Of a stretch of DNA of 14,487 nt, positions 1-7,441 are shown piece after piece. The DNA lies in the NCBI GenBank assembly GCA_017388605.1, contig JAFPIE010000254.1:1-14487 (forward strand), written 5' to 3'. The DNA comes from Acholeplasmatales bacterium (GTDB taxonomy: Bacteria; Bacillota_I; Bacilli_A; Acholeplasmatales; Anaeroplasmataceae). The notes beneath the pieces are model-generated. The model was not told where the DNA came from and did no database searches. It saw nothing but the letters and a program-made list of their open reading frames with translations. Position numbers and translations under genes: made by a program. Each line of letters begins with the position of its first letter. Within the stretch, counting starts at the first letter, position 1.

Positions 1-52
1 ATGAAATAAGAGAAATTACTTTATAAACGGTATAGGATTTTTAATAACATTG

Positions 53-78
53 AGCAGTCAGCCATGACTGCTTTTTTC
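53..78 (+). terminator. Rho-independent terminator of an upstream gene
   Basis: AGCAGTCA (53-60) pairs perfectly with TGACTGCT (65-72) over the loop GCCA, and a T-run follows directly. No gene end is visible between base 1 and the hairpin, so it probably terminates a gene lying upstream of the window. Confidence 0.85.
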
Positions 79-160
79 TTGTACAAAAAAATGCTTTATC
101 GGTTTATTCACATTATTTAATAAAATGTTTAATATTACAAAATCTACTTGTTAAAATGAC

Positions 161-177
161 TTAATCCGAAGGATTAA
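161..177. repeat. Perfect inverted repeat TTAATCC-GAA-GGATTAA
   Basis: Seven-base arms separated by three bases, with no T-run after it, so it is not a terminator. It lies about 120 bases upstream of the -35 box of the jetA promoter. It could be a protein-binding site, but no known regulator is recognised. Confidence 0.5.
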
Positions 178-183
178 AATGTG

Positions 184-200
184 TTTCGAAAATTTCGAAA
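184..200. promoter_or_regulatory. Tandem TTTCGAAA palindromes, possible operator
   Basis: The palindromic octamer TTTCGAAA occurs at 184-191 and again at 193-200, a period of 9 bases, and a further TCGAAA half follows at 205-210. The CG dinucleotides stand out in a region otherwise nearly pure A/T. An operator is inferred from the symmetry. It does not match the Bacillus LexA box, CIRCE or a CtsR box. Confidence 0.4.
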
Positions 201-232
201 CTAATCGAAAAAATATTCAATACTAGATAGGT

Positions 233-282
233 AAATTTTTTTGAAAATTTCTATAAAAAAAGTCAAAAAAAGTGTCAAAAAA
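233..282. promoter_or_regulatory. Phased A/T tracts upstream of the jetA promoter (probable curved DNA or UP element)
   Basis: A/T tracts lie at 233-242, 244-250, 255-261, 265-271 and 277-282. Their centres (about 237.5, 247, 258, 268 and 279.5) are spaced 9.5-11.5 bases apart, averaging about 10.5, which is the helical repeat. Tracts phased this way bend DNA. The array ends 13 bases before the -35 box, where RNA polymerase alpha-subunit contacts are expected. Confidence 0.5.
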
Positions 283-295
283 GAAAGCGGTTTTA

Positions 296-324
296 TTGCA
301 TAAATAAGGGTGTTTTAGTATAAT
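296..324 (+). promoter_or_regulatory. Sigma-A-type promoter of the jetABC-sepF operon
   Basis: A -35 box TTGCAT (296-301), 17-base spacer and perfect -10 box TATAAT (319-324). Further TATAAT-like sequence follows to about 345. The jetA ribosome binding site (GAAGGGAG, 356-363) is about 30 bases downstream. Confidence 0.7.
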
Positions 325-371
325 TATATTATAATATATAATATAGGTTAAAAAAGAAGGGAGAATGGAAA

Positions 372-1793
372 ATGGATTTATTTGATATGGTCCAGGATAA
401 TTTCTTTTCGTTATTATCTTCGAAAAATAAAAGAATTTACTTAGCTAGCATCCTTCAGGTTTTCAAGGTATATGAAACAGGTACAATCTTAGGTATCGAG
501 AAGAAAATCGTTGTGGATGACCTAACGTATTTTTTAGATTCAAATTCTCAATATTTATATGACATTGAGGATGAAGAGGATGAGGAAGCAAATCCTCAAA
601 GTAAGCGTGAGCTTGCAAATTACATTTTAAGAAGAATGGAAGAATGTGGATGGATTTATGTCGATGTAACAAATGATTATATCGAGATATTAAACTTCAC
701 AGATGTGGCGATAACTATTTGTGAGGCATTATTAAATGCATATCCACAAATTGATTTAATGGATAGTGAGCTTCCAGATGATTATGTTGACCCAACACAA
801 TATCAAGGATACATTTATTCCATCTATACACTTTTGAATCAGCAGGATAATATCGATTATGCACTTACCTTCTCCTTAGTATTCTCGAATACAAGACAAT
901 TAATTCGTGCAATTAGAAGACTAGATGCAAGAATGAAGGAGTATATTACTTCTGTAATTGATAATACTGAGATTAAAGACCTTATGGAAAGATTAATTCG
1001 ATACAAGAATGAGGTTTATGATAAATCCTATGTTAAGCTAAAGGTTTCTGATAATATCGATAGATATAGATTAAACATTGTAACAAAGCTTGAGGAATAT
1101 CAAAGCGATGAAACGATTGTTAAGGCTATATCGAAAAACTATATTGCAGTTACGAAAACAGAGGAAGAAGCCATTAGTAAGACAATCCGAAATATCGATG
1201 AGGTTATTGATGCTTTCAATGCGATTGAGGATTTCATTATGGAAATCGATAATAAGAATAGAAATTATATCAATTCTACCATTGGTAAAATTAAATTCTT
1301 ATTATCTGAAGAGGATAACATCATTGGTAAATTAAATACAATCTTAAAATTTGTTAAGGATCAAAACAAAAAGGGTAAGCAGGATAGAGCTATAAGAATT
1401 ATTGATGGCTTATATAACCTACCACAGCTTAAGGTTTATAACATGGAAGGATCCTTATATACCCCAAGAGGTGGATATCAAAGAAATGCCAACCAGGTAT
1501 TAGATGATGTTGGATTCGATTTTGATTTAAATCCAGAATTCCTATCTCAGTTCCGTACAGCATATAACGAGGAAGAGGTTGCAAACTTCTTAGATGCAAA
1601 TTTAGTTGATGGTGTATTCCAGGCATCCAAGATTTTAAGATTTGATTGTACAAGAACAGAATTTATGATGGTTGTATATTCCATTATATTAGCGGTTGAA
1701 AAATCCTATGTCGTTGAGATTATAGATGATTCTAGAGTCGAGACGGAAAAGTTTATTATAAAAGACTTTATTATTAGAAAAACATTAGTGTAG
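372..1793 (+). CDS. jetA: JetA-family protein (DUF5716), kleisin-like subunit of a Wadjet/MukBEF-like SMC complex
   Basis: 473 aa, recognised as the DUF5716 (JetA) family of type III-like Wadjet systems. By analogy with MukF and JetA it should be the kleisin bridging the heads of the SMC dimer and recruiting JetB. The N-terminal ~120 residues look like a winged-helix domain, interrupted by an acidic loop at residues 64-72. Residues ~180-370 are mostly helical and charged, and residues ~395-473 form a second compact domain that would contact JetC. The ATG follows GAAGGGAG by 8 bases. It is the first gene of the operon, and jetB begins 10 bases after its TAG. The family call comes from sequence character and gene order; the kleisin role is inferred. 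Confidence 0.8.
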   Translation: MDLFDMVQDNFFSLLSSKNKRIYLASILQVFKVYETGTILGIEKKIVVDDLTYFLDSNSQYLYDIEDEEDEEANPQSKRELANYILRRMEECGWIYVDVTNDYIEILNFTDVAITICEALLNAYPQIDLMDSELPDDYVDPTQYQGYIYSIYTLLNQQDNIDYALTFSLVFSNTRQLIRAIRRLDARMKEYITSVIDNTEIKDLMERLIRYKNEVYDKSYVKLKVSDNIDRYRLNIVTKLEEYQSDETIVKAISKNYIAVTKTEEEAISKTIRNIDEVIDAFNAIEDFIMEIDNKNRNYINSTIGKIKFLLSEEDNIIGKLNTILKFVKDQNKKGKQDRAIRIIDGLYNLPQLKVYNMEGSLYTPRGGYQRNANQVLDDVGFDFDLNPEFLSQFRTAYNEEEVANFLDANLVDGVFQASKILRFDCTRTEFMMVVYSIILAVEKSYVVEIIDDSRVETEKFIIKDFIIRKTLV

Positions 1794-1803
1794 GAGAGAG
1801 AAT

Positions 1804-2388
1804 ATGTTAGACGCATTAGAAAAAATGACAGTTACACAGCAGGGTCAATTTAAAGACACTGCAAACAAGCTACTTGCTTGTACATTCTTATCAAGAGATA
1901 AAAAGGATAATAAGGAAGCTTATTATTTCCTAATGAGCTATAAAGAGGTATTTGATGAATTCTTCCAGATTCTAGGATATGAGATTACACTAGATATGCC
2001 TACAGGCTCTGTAATGCTATCTGGAGCATCTGCAGCCAATACCCTAAAGCTTAGAAGAGATGAAACCTTAGTATTATTGATTTTAAGACTTTTATATCAT
2101 GAAAAGATGAAGGATACCTCCTTAAATGAAAATATCGTTTGTGCTGTATCTGATATTCATGAAAAATATGATTATTTAGAAATCAAGAAGAAGCTAAATA
2201 AGACAGATTTAGTTTCCTCCTTAAGATTACTTAGACGTTATAATCTAATTGAAATTACAGGTGATGTTACAACATCCTCCTGTAAGCTTGTTATCCTTCC
2301 TACCATTTTAATGGCAATTAAGACAGAGGATGTAACAGAGGTATTCAATACCATCAATAAGATTAATGCAGCTGAGGAGGCAAAGTAA
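1804..2388 (+). CDS. jetB: JetB-family protein (DUF4194/MukE-like KITE subunit)
   Basis: 194 aa. It contains the DUF4194-like segment LKLRRDETLVLLILRLLYHE (residues 81-100) followed by winged-helix sequence including SSLRLLRRYNLIEI. Known JetB and MukE proteins are small tandem winged-helix (KITE) dimers that bind the kleisin and regulate the SMC ATPase. The gene starts at ATG 1804, with AGGAGA overlapping the jetA stop. Its own 3' end carries GAGGAGG (2374-2380), which serves as the jetC ribosome binding site, so the two are coupled. Position between a JetA and a JetC homologue supports the call as much as the sequence does. Confidence 0.78.
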   Translation: MLDALEKMTVTQQGQFKDTANKLLACTFLSRDKKDNKEAYYFLMSYKEVFDEFFQILGYEITLDMPTGSVMLSGASAANTLKLRRDETLVLLILRLLYHEKMKDTSLNENIVCAVSDIHEKYDYLEIKKKLNKTDLVSSLRLLRRYNLIEITGDVTTSSCKLVILPTILMAIKTEDVTEVFNTINKINAAEEAK

Positions 2389-2389
2389 G

Positions 2390-5300
2390 ATGAAGAAGCT
2401 TGTTAAGGTTAGATTAATCAATTGGCACTATCTTGCTAACGAAACAATTGAATTAAATGGTAATACATTACTTACAGGTCCAAACGCATCAGGTAAATCT
2501 ACGATCATGGATGCCATTACCTATGTTCTTACTGCAGGTGATACAGCATTCAACCTAGCTGCAAACGAAAAGGGTAAGAGAGATTTAAGAGGTTATGTAA
2601 AATGTAAGCTTGGTATGGATGATAGAGAATACCTAAGAAATGGTGATGTCTCTGGTCATATCGCACTACAGTTCCATGATGAAAGAACTGGTCTTGATTT
2701 TACCGTTGGTGCAGTCATTGATGCTTTCGGTGATTTAGCACCAGTTAAGACTATTTTCTATAGAAGTGATGAGCCTATTAATGATTCTATGTTCATCTCT
2801 GATGAGAAGAGTATTTATGGTGTTGTTGAATTCCGTAAGCATAATCCATTATTTGAATATTATTTAACAAAGAAGGAAGCAAAAAGAGGCTTTAGAAATG
2901 CCTTTGGTTCCATCAATGAGGATTTCTATAGATTAATTCCTAAGGCATTAGCATTTAAGCCAATTGCGGATGTTAAGGAATTCATTTATCAAAATATTCT
3001 TGAGGAAAAGGAAATCGATGTAACTGCAATTCAAGAATCTATTCGTGCATATAAGGAGCTTGAAATTACATTAAAGCTAATTCAAAGTAAGATTGCAGAT
3101 TTACATGAAATTGATTTTGTATATCAGGAAATCCTAAAGATTCAAGAGAATAAAGCATATATTGAATATTTAATGCATTTATTTGATGTTGAGGCTGTAA
3201 GAAATGATATCAATGATGCAAAGAAGCTAATCGATAAGGAAGAGCAATTAAGAGTTCGTAAAACAAAGGAATTACAGGACTTAGATCAAGAAAATATTTC
3301 CCTACAGGAGCGTGCAAGAGAATTATATAACCTACTTGCATCGGATGATACCTTTAAGGCAGAAGAATATACCAATAGAGAAATATTAAAGACTCAGGCA
3401 AATATTGCATCCTTAGAGGCAAACCAACAGCAATTCTTAAAGAGAAGTGCAAACTTCAAGGATATTATTAATGCTTTAAGAAAGCTATCTGATGAAAAAT
3501 TATATAATGAAGCAGCAAATATTAATTTATCCTTAATTAATGTTAATGCTGTTGAAGAAACAAAATTAAGATTAAGAGATATCAATTCTCGTATGCAGGC
3601 TTTAATTTCTAAGAAGAACCAAAAGCTAGGTAGCTTAGATTCCTCTCTTGAAGCAATCATCCAAGAAATTAATCAAATTAGTGTTGCATTAAGAGATTTA
3701 AAGCAAAATAAGATGAATTATAATCCTCAGTTAGTTCAGATTCGTCAAGAAATCCAGGATGGCTTAAAGAGAATTTATAATTATGATATCAATGTACATA
3801 TCTTTGCAGAGCTATGTGAAATTGTTGACCCTAAATGGGCAGATACCATTGAAATCTTCTTACGTAATAGAAGATTTATGATGATTGTTGAGCCAAGATA
3901 TTATGATCAGGCTTTACAAATTTATTCAAGAATTAAAAATAGATATCATTTATATGGTATCGGTTTAGTTAATACAAAGCAGATTCAAAAATTTAAAACA
4001 TTTGAAAAGAATTCCTTAGCATCTATTATTGAATCCGATAACCCAGATGCAAGAGCGTATATCAATTACACCTGTGGTAATGTAATTATGTGTGATGATC
4101 CAATGGAGCTTGAAAAATATCAAACATCTATTACAAATGATCACCTATTATATTCTGGATATACCGTTACAGATTTAAATCCAAATGTAGATAAGCCATT
4201 TATGGGTAAGAATGCTGCAGCTAAGGCATCCTCTATTTGGGCTGAAAAGGCTGAAGAGGCTAAGGCAAAATATACTGAGGTTAATTCTGAGGTAGAAAGA
4301 GTTTCTAAGGAAATTGAATTATTAAATCAAATTGATATTCGTCCTTTGCTTGAGGACTTAGATAAGGCATTAGAATTAGTTAAGGAACAGGCAGCCTTAG
4401 AGGATTTAACTCGCCAGGCTAAGAGAGCTAAGAATGCTACTCCATCTGAGCTTCAGGATGATTATGAAAAGGTTCAGCAATCCATTAAGAATATCGAAAA
4501 GAAGAAAATGGATTTATCCATGGAAATCGGTTCTATTGGAACTAGAATTAATGCATTACTTGAGGCTGTAAGCCAAAAGAATAGTGAGCTTGATACATTA
4601 ACAAATCAGCTTAAGGATTTAGCTAAGGATAATGTATCCTTTGAATCTCGTGCTAAGCAGGAATATGCTGCAATCATTGAAGGACAATCTTTCAAGCAAG
4701 CACTTGCATCCTACAAGGAGAAGTATGAAACTGAGGAAGGATCTTATTCTACACTTGTAGATAATTTAGTTGCAAAGCAATTTAATTATGTAAATAAATA
4801 TAATTCTACATTAACGATCGGTTTATCTGAAATTGATAAGTTCATGGCAGAATTAAATAAGCTTGAAAAGAGTGAGCTAATTACTTATGAAAATAAGGTA
4901 AGAAGTGCAAGAGAATCTGCTGAAGTTGTATTCAAGGAAGACTTCATCGCTAAATTAAGAAATAATATCTTAACTGCAGAACAAGAAATTGGAAAGATCA
5001 ATGATACCTTAAAGAATATCAGGTTCGGTAATGATTCCTATGAATTCATCTTCCCAAGATCAAGTGAATATGCACAATTCTATGACATGGTTACATCCGA
5101 GCTTGTAGATTTAAATCAAGGTCTATTCACCTATGATTTCCAAAATAAATATGATGAACAGATTCGTGAATTATTTGAATCCTTATCTCAGGATGAATTA
5201 AATTCTAATGGTGCTATGAATAAATTTACGGATTACCGTACATACATGGATTATGATATTAGAATCATCAACCAGGATGGTGAATCCATGACCTATTCTA

Positions 5301-5635
5301 AGGTATTTAAGGAGAAATCCGGAGGTGAGACTCAGGTTCCATTCTATGTTGCAATTATCGCATCCTTCGTAAGAGTTTATACAAAGATTGGCTTCTCTGG
5401 TGGAGATCCTATTGGCATTGTAATGTTCGACGAGGTATTCGATAAGATGGATGGTAACCGTATGAGAGCGATGATGTCCTTCATCAATTCTATGCCACTA
5501 CAGGTAATTATTGCCTGCCCACCACAAAGAATGGATATCCTACAGGATTATGCAGATACAACCTTAATCATGGTACGTCAGGGTACAAAGGCTAAGGTTT
5601 TACCAATGACAAATAAGGAAGGTGCATTACGCTAA
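2390..5635 (+). CDS. jetC: JetC-family SMC-like ATPase
   Basis: 1081 aa with the full SMC/Rad50 layout. Walker A GPNASGKST is at residues 30-38. A long heptad-rich coiled coil runs from ~215 to 455, with a globular hinge-like insert at ~468-605, then a returning coil to ~880. The ABC signature SGGETQ is at 977-982 and Walker B IVMFDE at 1010-1015, with catalytic Glu1015. All ATPase motifs are intact, so this is a working DNA-loop-extruding motor candidate. The start ATG 2390 lies 9 bases after GAGGAGG; an upstream in-frame start inside jetB lacks this spacing. Its TAA overlaps the sepF ATG by one base. In Wadjet, JetC cooperates with the JetD nuclease, but no JetD follows here. Confidence 0.92.
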   Translation: MKKLVKVRLINWHYLANETIELNGNTLLTGPNASGKSTIMDAITYVLTAGDTAFNLAANEKGKRDLRGYVKCKLGMDDREYLRNGDVSGHIALQFHDERTGLDFTVGAVIDAFGDLAPVKTIFYRSDEPINDSMFISDEKSIYGVVEFRKHNPLFEYYLTKKEAKRGFRNAFGSINEDFYRLIPKALAFKPIADVKEFIYQNILEEKEIDVTAIQESIRAYKELEITLKLIQSKIADLHEIDFVYQEILKIQENKAYIEYLMHLFDVEAVRNDINDAKKLIDKEEQLRVRKTKELQDLDQENISLQERARELYNLLASDDTFKAEEYTNREILKTQANIASLEANQQQFLKRSANFKDIINALRKLSDEKLYNEAANINLSLINVNAVEETKLRLRDINSRMQALISKKNQKLGSLDSSLEAIIQEINQISVALRDLKQNKMNYNPQLVQIRQEIQDGLKRIYNYDINVHIFAELCEIVDPKWADTIEIFLRNRRFMMIVEPRYYDQALQIYSRIKNRYHLYGIGLVNTKQIQKFKTFEKNSLASIIESDNPDARAYINYTCGNVIMCDDPMELEKYQTSITNDHLLYSGYTVTDLNPNVDKPFMGKNAAAKASSIWAEKAEEAKAKYTEVNSEVERVSKEIELLNQIDIRPLLEDLDKALELVKEQAALEDLTRQAKRAKNATPSELQDDYEKVQQSIKNIEKKKMDLSMEIGSIGTRINALLEAVSQKNSELDTLTNQLKDLAKDNVSFESRAKQEYAAIIEGQSFKQALASYKEKYETEEGSYSTLVDNLVAKQFNYVNKYNSTLTIGLSEIDKFMAELNKLEKSELITYENKVRSARESAEVVFKEDFIAKLRNNILTAEQEIGKINDTLKNIRFGNDSYEFIFPRSSEYAQFYDMVTSELVDLNQGLFTYDFQNKYDEQIRELFESLSQDELNSNGAMNKFTDYRTYMDYDIRIINQDGESMTYSKVFKEKSGGETQVPFYVAIIASFVRVYTKIGFSGGDPIGIVMFDEVFDKMDGNRMRAMMSFINSMPLQVIIACPPQRMDILQDYADTTLIMVRQGTKAKVLPMTNKEGALR

Positions 5636-5991
5636 TGGGTTTATTCTTTAAAAAGAAAAAGGATCCATATCAGGATATAGATTTAGACGAAGAGGTAGCT
5701 TTATCTGGTAGAGCCTCTGATAGAATCATCATGGAAAAGATGAATTATGATGATCCTCGTGCAAAGGAGCTACTTGAGGCATTAAGAGCTGGTTCACCAC
5801 TCGTATTAAATTTTGATGGCATGGATTTACAACAAGCAGATAAATATATGGCATTCTTCCAAGGTGCTGCAATCGCACTTGAGGGAAGAGCAGTAAGAAT
5901 CAATGAATCTACATTCCTATATGCTAGAAAAGAAGAATTCTTAGATGGCTCATTAAAGGAATTTGTAGATAGCCTACCAAAGGAAAACTAA
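5635..5991 (+). CDS. sepF: SepF-family cell-division protein, coupled to jetC
   Basis: 118 aa. Residues 35-97 match the SepF core (DUF552): the NYDD start, helix AKELLEALRAG, strand SPLVLNFDGM, then the helix QQADKYMAFFQGAAIALEG with the G-A turn used in polymerisation, and the strand ESTFLYA. Known SepF is a membrane-bound ring-forming protein that tethers FtsZ. The N-terminus here, MGLFFKKKKD, is short, hydrophobic then basic, and could be a minimal membrane anchor, unlike the longer amphipathic helix of Bacillus SepF. Its ATG shares one base with the jetC stop (TAATG), and AAGGAAGG within jetC gives a weak ribosome binding site, so it should be translationally coupled. Finding SepF at the end of a JetABC operon, where JetD is expected, is the odd feature. 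Confidence 0.82.
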   Translation: MGLFFKKKKDPYQDIDLDEEVALSGRASDRIIMEKMNYDDPRAKELLEALRAGSPLVLNFDGMDLQQADKYMAFFQGAAIALEGRAVRINESTFLYARKEEFLDGSLKEFVDSLPKEN

Positions 5992-6003
5992 AAATCGATA
6001 ACA

Positions 6004-6036
6004 AAAAAGTGTGAGTCAAAAGCTCACACTTTTTAT
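6004..6036 (+). terminator. Strong terminator of the jetABC-sepF operon
   Basis: A perfect 12-bp stem pairs 6004-6015 with 6023-6034 (core GTGTGAG/CTCACAC) around the loop TCAAAAG, with the descending arm ending in a T-run. It lies 13 bases after the sepF stop and closes the four-gene operon. Confidence 0.92.
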
Positions 6037-6089
6037 CTGGTACCATAAAAATATTTAAAATTGGATATTTAAAAGGTATCAGAAAACCA

Positions 6090-6107
6090 TATAATAATAG
6101 GCAGGAG
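6090..6107 (+). promoter_or_regulatory. Putative -10 box and start-deciding ribosome binding site of the ECF S-component gene
   Basis: TATAAT (6090-6095) is followed by AAT, and AGGAG lies at 6103-6107. No convincing -35 is found at 16-18 bases. A direct repeat ATATTTAAAA (6051-6060 and 6065-6074) lies in the -35 zone. AGGAG abuts an ATG at 6108 but is 9 bases from the ATG at 6117, which decides the start. Confidence 0.45.
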
Positions 6108-6116
6108 ATGATTATA

Positions 6117-6998
6117 ATGATTAAAAGAAAAGATTTTTTATTTAAATTAGTTTTAACTGCATTATTTAGTGCACTTGCCTTCGCATTAACCTTTGTAGCT
6201 GTACCATTACCTACAGGAGCTAAGGTACATTTAGGTAATTTTGTATGCGTGCTTGCAGGATTGCTTCTAGGACCTATTGTAGGTGGAGTATCTGGGTCCT
6301 TAGGTATGGGATTAAATGATATTGCAGCAGGCTATGGTTGGGATACTATTGTAAGAACCTTTATTGTTAAGTTTATTTTAGGCTTTAGTGTTGGATTATT
6401 ATTTAAATTATTAATTAAAAGAGATAAGGCAACCAAAATTACATTATATTCTTTAACAGGAGTATTCTTCCTATCCTTTTTAGCTACATTATTCTTATTT
6501 ATCTTTGGTAATCCATATTATGATAAAAATGGGAATCCAGTTTATACCTCAAAGGGCTTTAAGATTTCCTTATTTGGAAATGAAAAGATATTAGAATTAT
6601 CTGTATTAGTTCCTATATTCTTAGGAGTATTCTTCCTAATTTTAAGCATAGTTATTGTATTTACATTCTTAATTAAGAAAAAGAATAAGGGTAGAGAAAG
6701 AGTATATATTGCAATTTCAACGGTTACAGCAATTTCTGTTATCATTAATACCTTAGGTGAATTCTTCCTAAGATGGCTATTAAAGGGAATTGCGGTATCT
6801 TCAAGTGAGATAGCACTATTAGATTCTATATCTAAGATTCCATCGAATATCATTACAGGTGTTGCAACGATTCTATTCGTAAGCATTATTTATTTACCAT
6901 TATATTTAGCCTTATATCATGCAGGCTTTGATAAATATATTATTCATGCGGATATGGAAGTAGAAGAAAATAAAGAATTAGAAATAAAAGAGGCCTAG
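6117..6998 (+). CDS. ECF transporter S component, enlarged
   Basis: 293 aa integral membrane protein. Residues 33-95 carry the conserved S-component pattern: TGAKVHLGNF, then GLLLGPIVGGVSGSLGMGLNDIAAGYGW, then the helix ending in KFILGF, most like the COG4720/PF07155 group. S components bind a vitamin or precursor and dock on the shared EcfAA'T energy-coupling module, which is not encoded nearby. Usual length is about 180-200 aa. Here residues ~100-200 add two hydrophobic segments (~114-130 and ~160-186) with a Gly/Asn/Tyr-rich loop between them, giving about eight membrane spans. Start 6117 was preferred over 6108 because of ribosome-binding-site spacing. Substrate is not predictable from sequence alone, and no riboswitch was seen in the short leader. 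Confidence 0.78.
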   Translation: MIKRKDFLFKLVLTALFSALAFALTFVAVPLPTGAKVHLGNFVCVLAGLLLGPIVGGVSGSLGMGLNDIAAGYGWDTIVRTFIVKFILGFSVGLLFKLLIKRDKATKITLYSLTGVFFLSFLATLFLFIFGNPYYDKNGNPVYTSKGFKISLFGNEKILELSVLVPIFLGVFFLILSIVIVFTFLIKKKNKGRERVYIAISTVTAISVIINTLGEFFLRWLLKGIAVSSSEIALLDSISKIPSNIITGVATILFVSIIYLPLYLALYHAGFDKYIIHADMEVEENKELEIKEA

Positions 6999-7018
6999 AC
7001 TAAAATCTAGGCCAATTT
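6992..7018. terminator. Bidirectional terminator between convergent genes
   Basis: GGCCTAGA (6992-6999) pairs perfectly with TCTAGGCC (7006-7013) over CTAAAA. On the plus strand AATTTTT follows. On the minus strand TCTTTTATTTC follows, so it can serve the convergent 99-aa gene as well. The TAG stop of the S-component gene lies inside the ascending arm. Confidence 0.85.
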
Positions 7019-7318
7019 TTACAATTGAATTCTTGTGATGGTTAATTCTGTTTTATCCTTATTCCACTGTGTAGTATAGGTTAAGGATTTATGTCTTGGA
7101 TGCTTATATAAAATGATTTCGTTACTTAAGGAATCAGCTTCCTCAATGCCTAAGCTTGAGAATGCCTTTTCCATATCACTTTTTAAATCCTCATTTTCAA
7201 AATCCTTTGAATAAAAAATAATAGAATCTCCAGCCTGTAGCCCAATCATTTTTGCGGCAATATCTGTATATTCTAAAACATTAACCTCAACCTCTACAAG
7301 CTTTTTAACAATTTTCAT
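7019..7318 (-). CDS. Hypothetical protein, 99 aa
   Basis: Not recognised. It is a small soluble protein with no signal peptide or membrane segment. The pattern suggests mixed alpha/beta: strands near VKKLVEVEVNVL, a helix TDIAAKMIGL, strand DSIIFYS, an acidic helical stretch (residues ~38-60), then two C-terminal strands with a charged turn (WNKDKTELTITRI). The start is the ATG at 7318-7316, 8 bases after GGAGG (7327-7331 on the complement); earlier in-frame TTG and ATG codons overlap or precede that site. It is transcribed divergently from the polymerase gene, with 123 bases between the start codons, and shares a terminator with the ECF gene. It is likely real because of the good ribosome binding site, fitted terminator and clean frame. 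Confidence 0.6.
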   Translation of the reverse strand: MKIVKKLVEVEVNVLEYTDIAAKMIGLQAGDSIIFYSKDFENEDLKSDMEKAFSSLGIEEADSLSNEIILYKHPRHKSLTYTTQWNKDKTELTITRIQL

Positions 7319-7411
7319 AAGCCATACCTCCAACATCAATTATTATATACCACATTCATCAAAATATAAAGAATAATATCCTTAACTATAATGAAATAGA
7401 TAAAATTAATG

Positions 7412-7435
7412 TATAATAAATATGAGAATGGAGGT
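7412..7435 (+). promoter_or_regulatory. Putative -10 box and ribosome binding site of the Y-family polymerase gene
   Basis: TATAAT (7412-7417) is followed by AAATATG, and GGAGGT (7430-7435) lies 6 bases before the ATG at 7442. A second TATAAT lies at 7387-7392. Neither has a clear -35 box. No LexA-type GAAC...GTTC palindrome is seen in 7319-7441, so SOS control is not supported by the sequence. Confidence 0.4.
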
Positions 7436-7441
7436 ATAAAA

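Larger units (their letters stand above)
79..295. other. AT-rich noncoding region upstream of the jetABC-sepF promoter
   Basis: About 215 bases with no credible coding sequence on either strand. It contains a palindrome (161-177), a tandem pair of TTTCGAAA palindromes (184-200) and a run of phased A/T tracts (233-282), each listed separately. It looks like a regulatory region rather than a decayed gene. Confidence 0.6.

Noticed and set aside
261..279. CtsR-like direct repeat AGTCAAA...TGTCAAA before jetA
   Set aside because: The CtsR operator has heptads three bases apart (period 10). Here the gap is five (period 12), and the second heptad starts with T. The A-tracts explain it more simply.
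372..5991. Annotation of the operon as a complete Wadjet anti-plasmid system
   Set aside because: The nuclease subunit JetD is missing, and the fourth gene is clearly SepF-like, too short and without a Toprim-type acidic motif.
7324..7437. Inverted repeat ATACCTCCA / TGGAGGTAT flanking the divergent promoter region
   Set aside because: Both copies are simply the ribosome binding sites of the two divergent genes.
7319..7441. SOS (LexA) box before the polymerase gene
   Set aside because: Expected for UvrX-type genes, but no GAAC-N4-GTTC-like palindrome is present in the divergent region.
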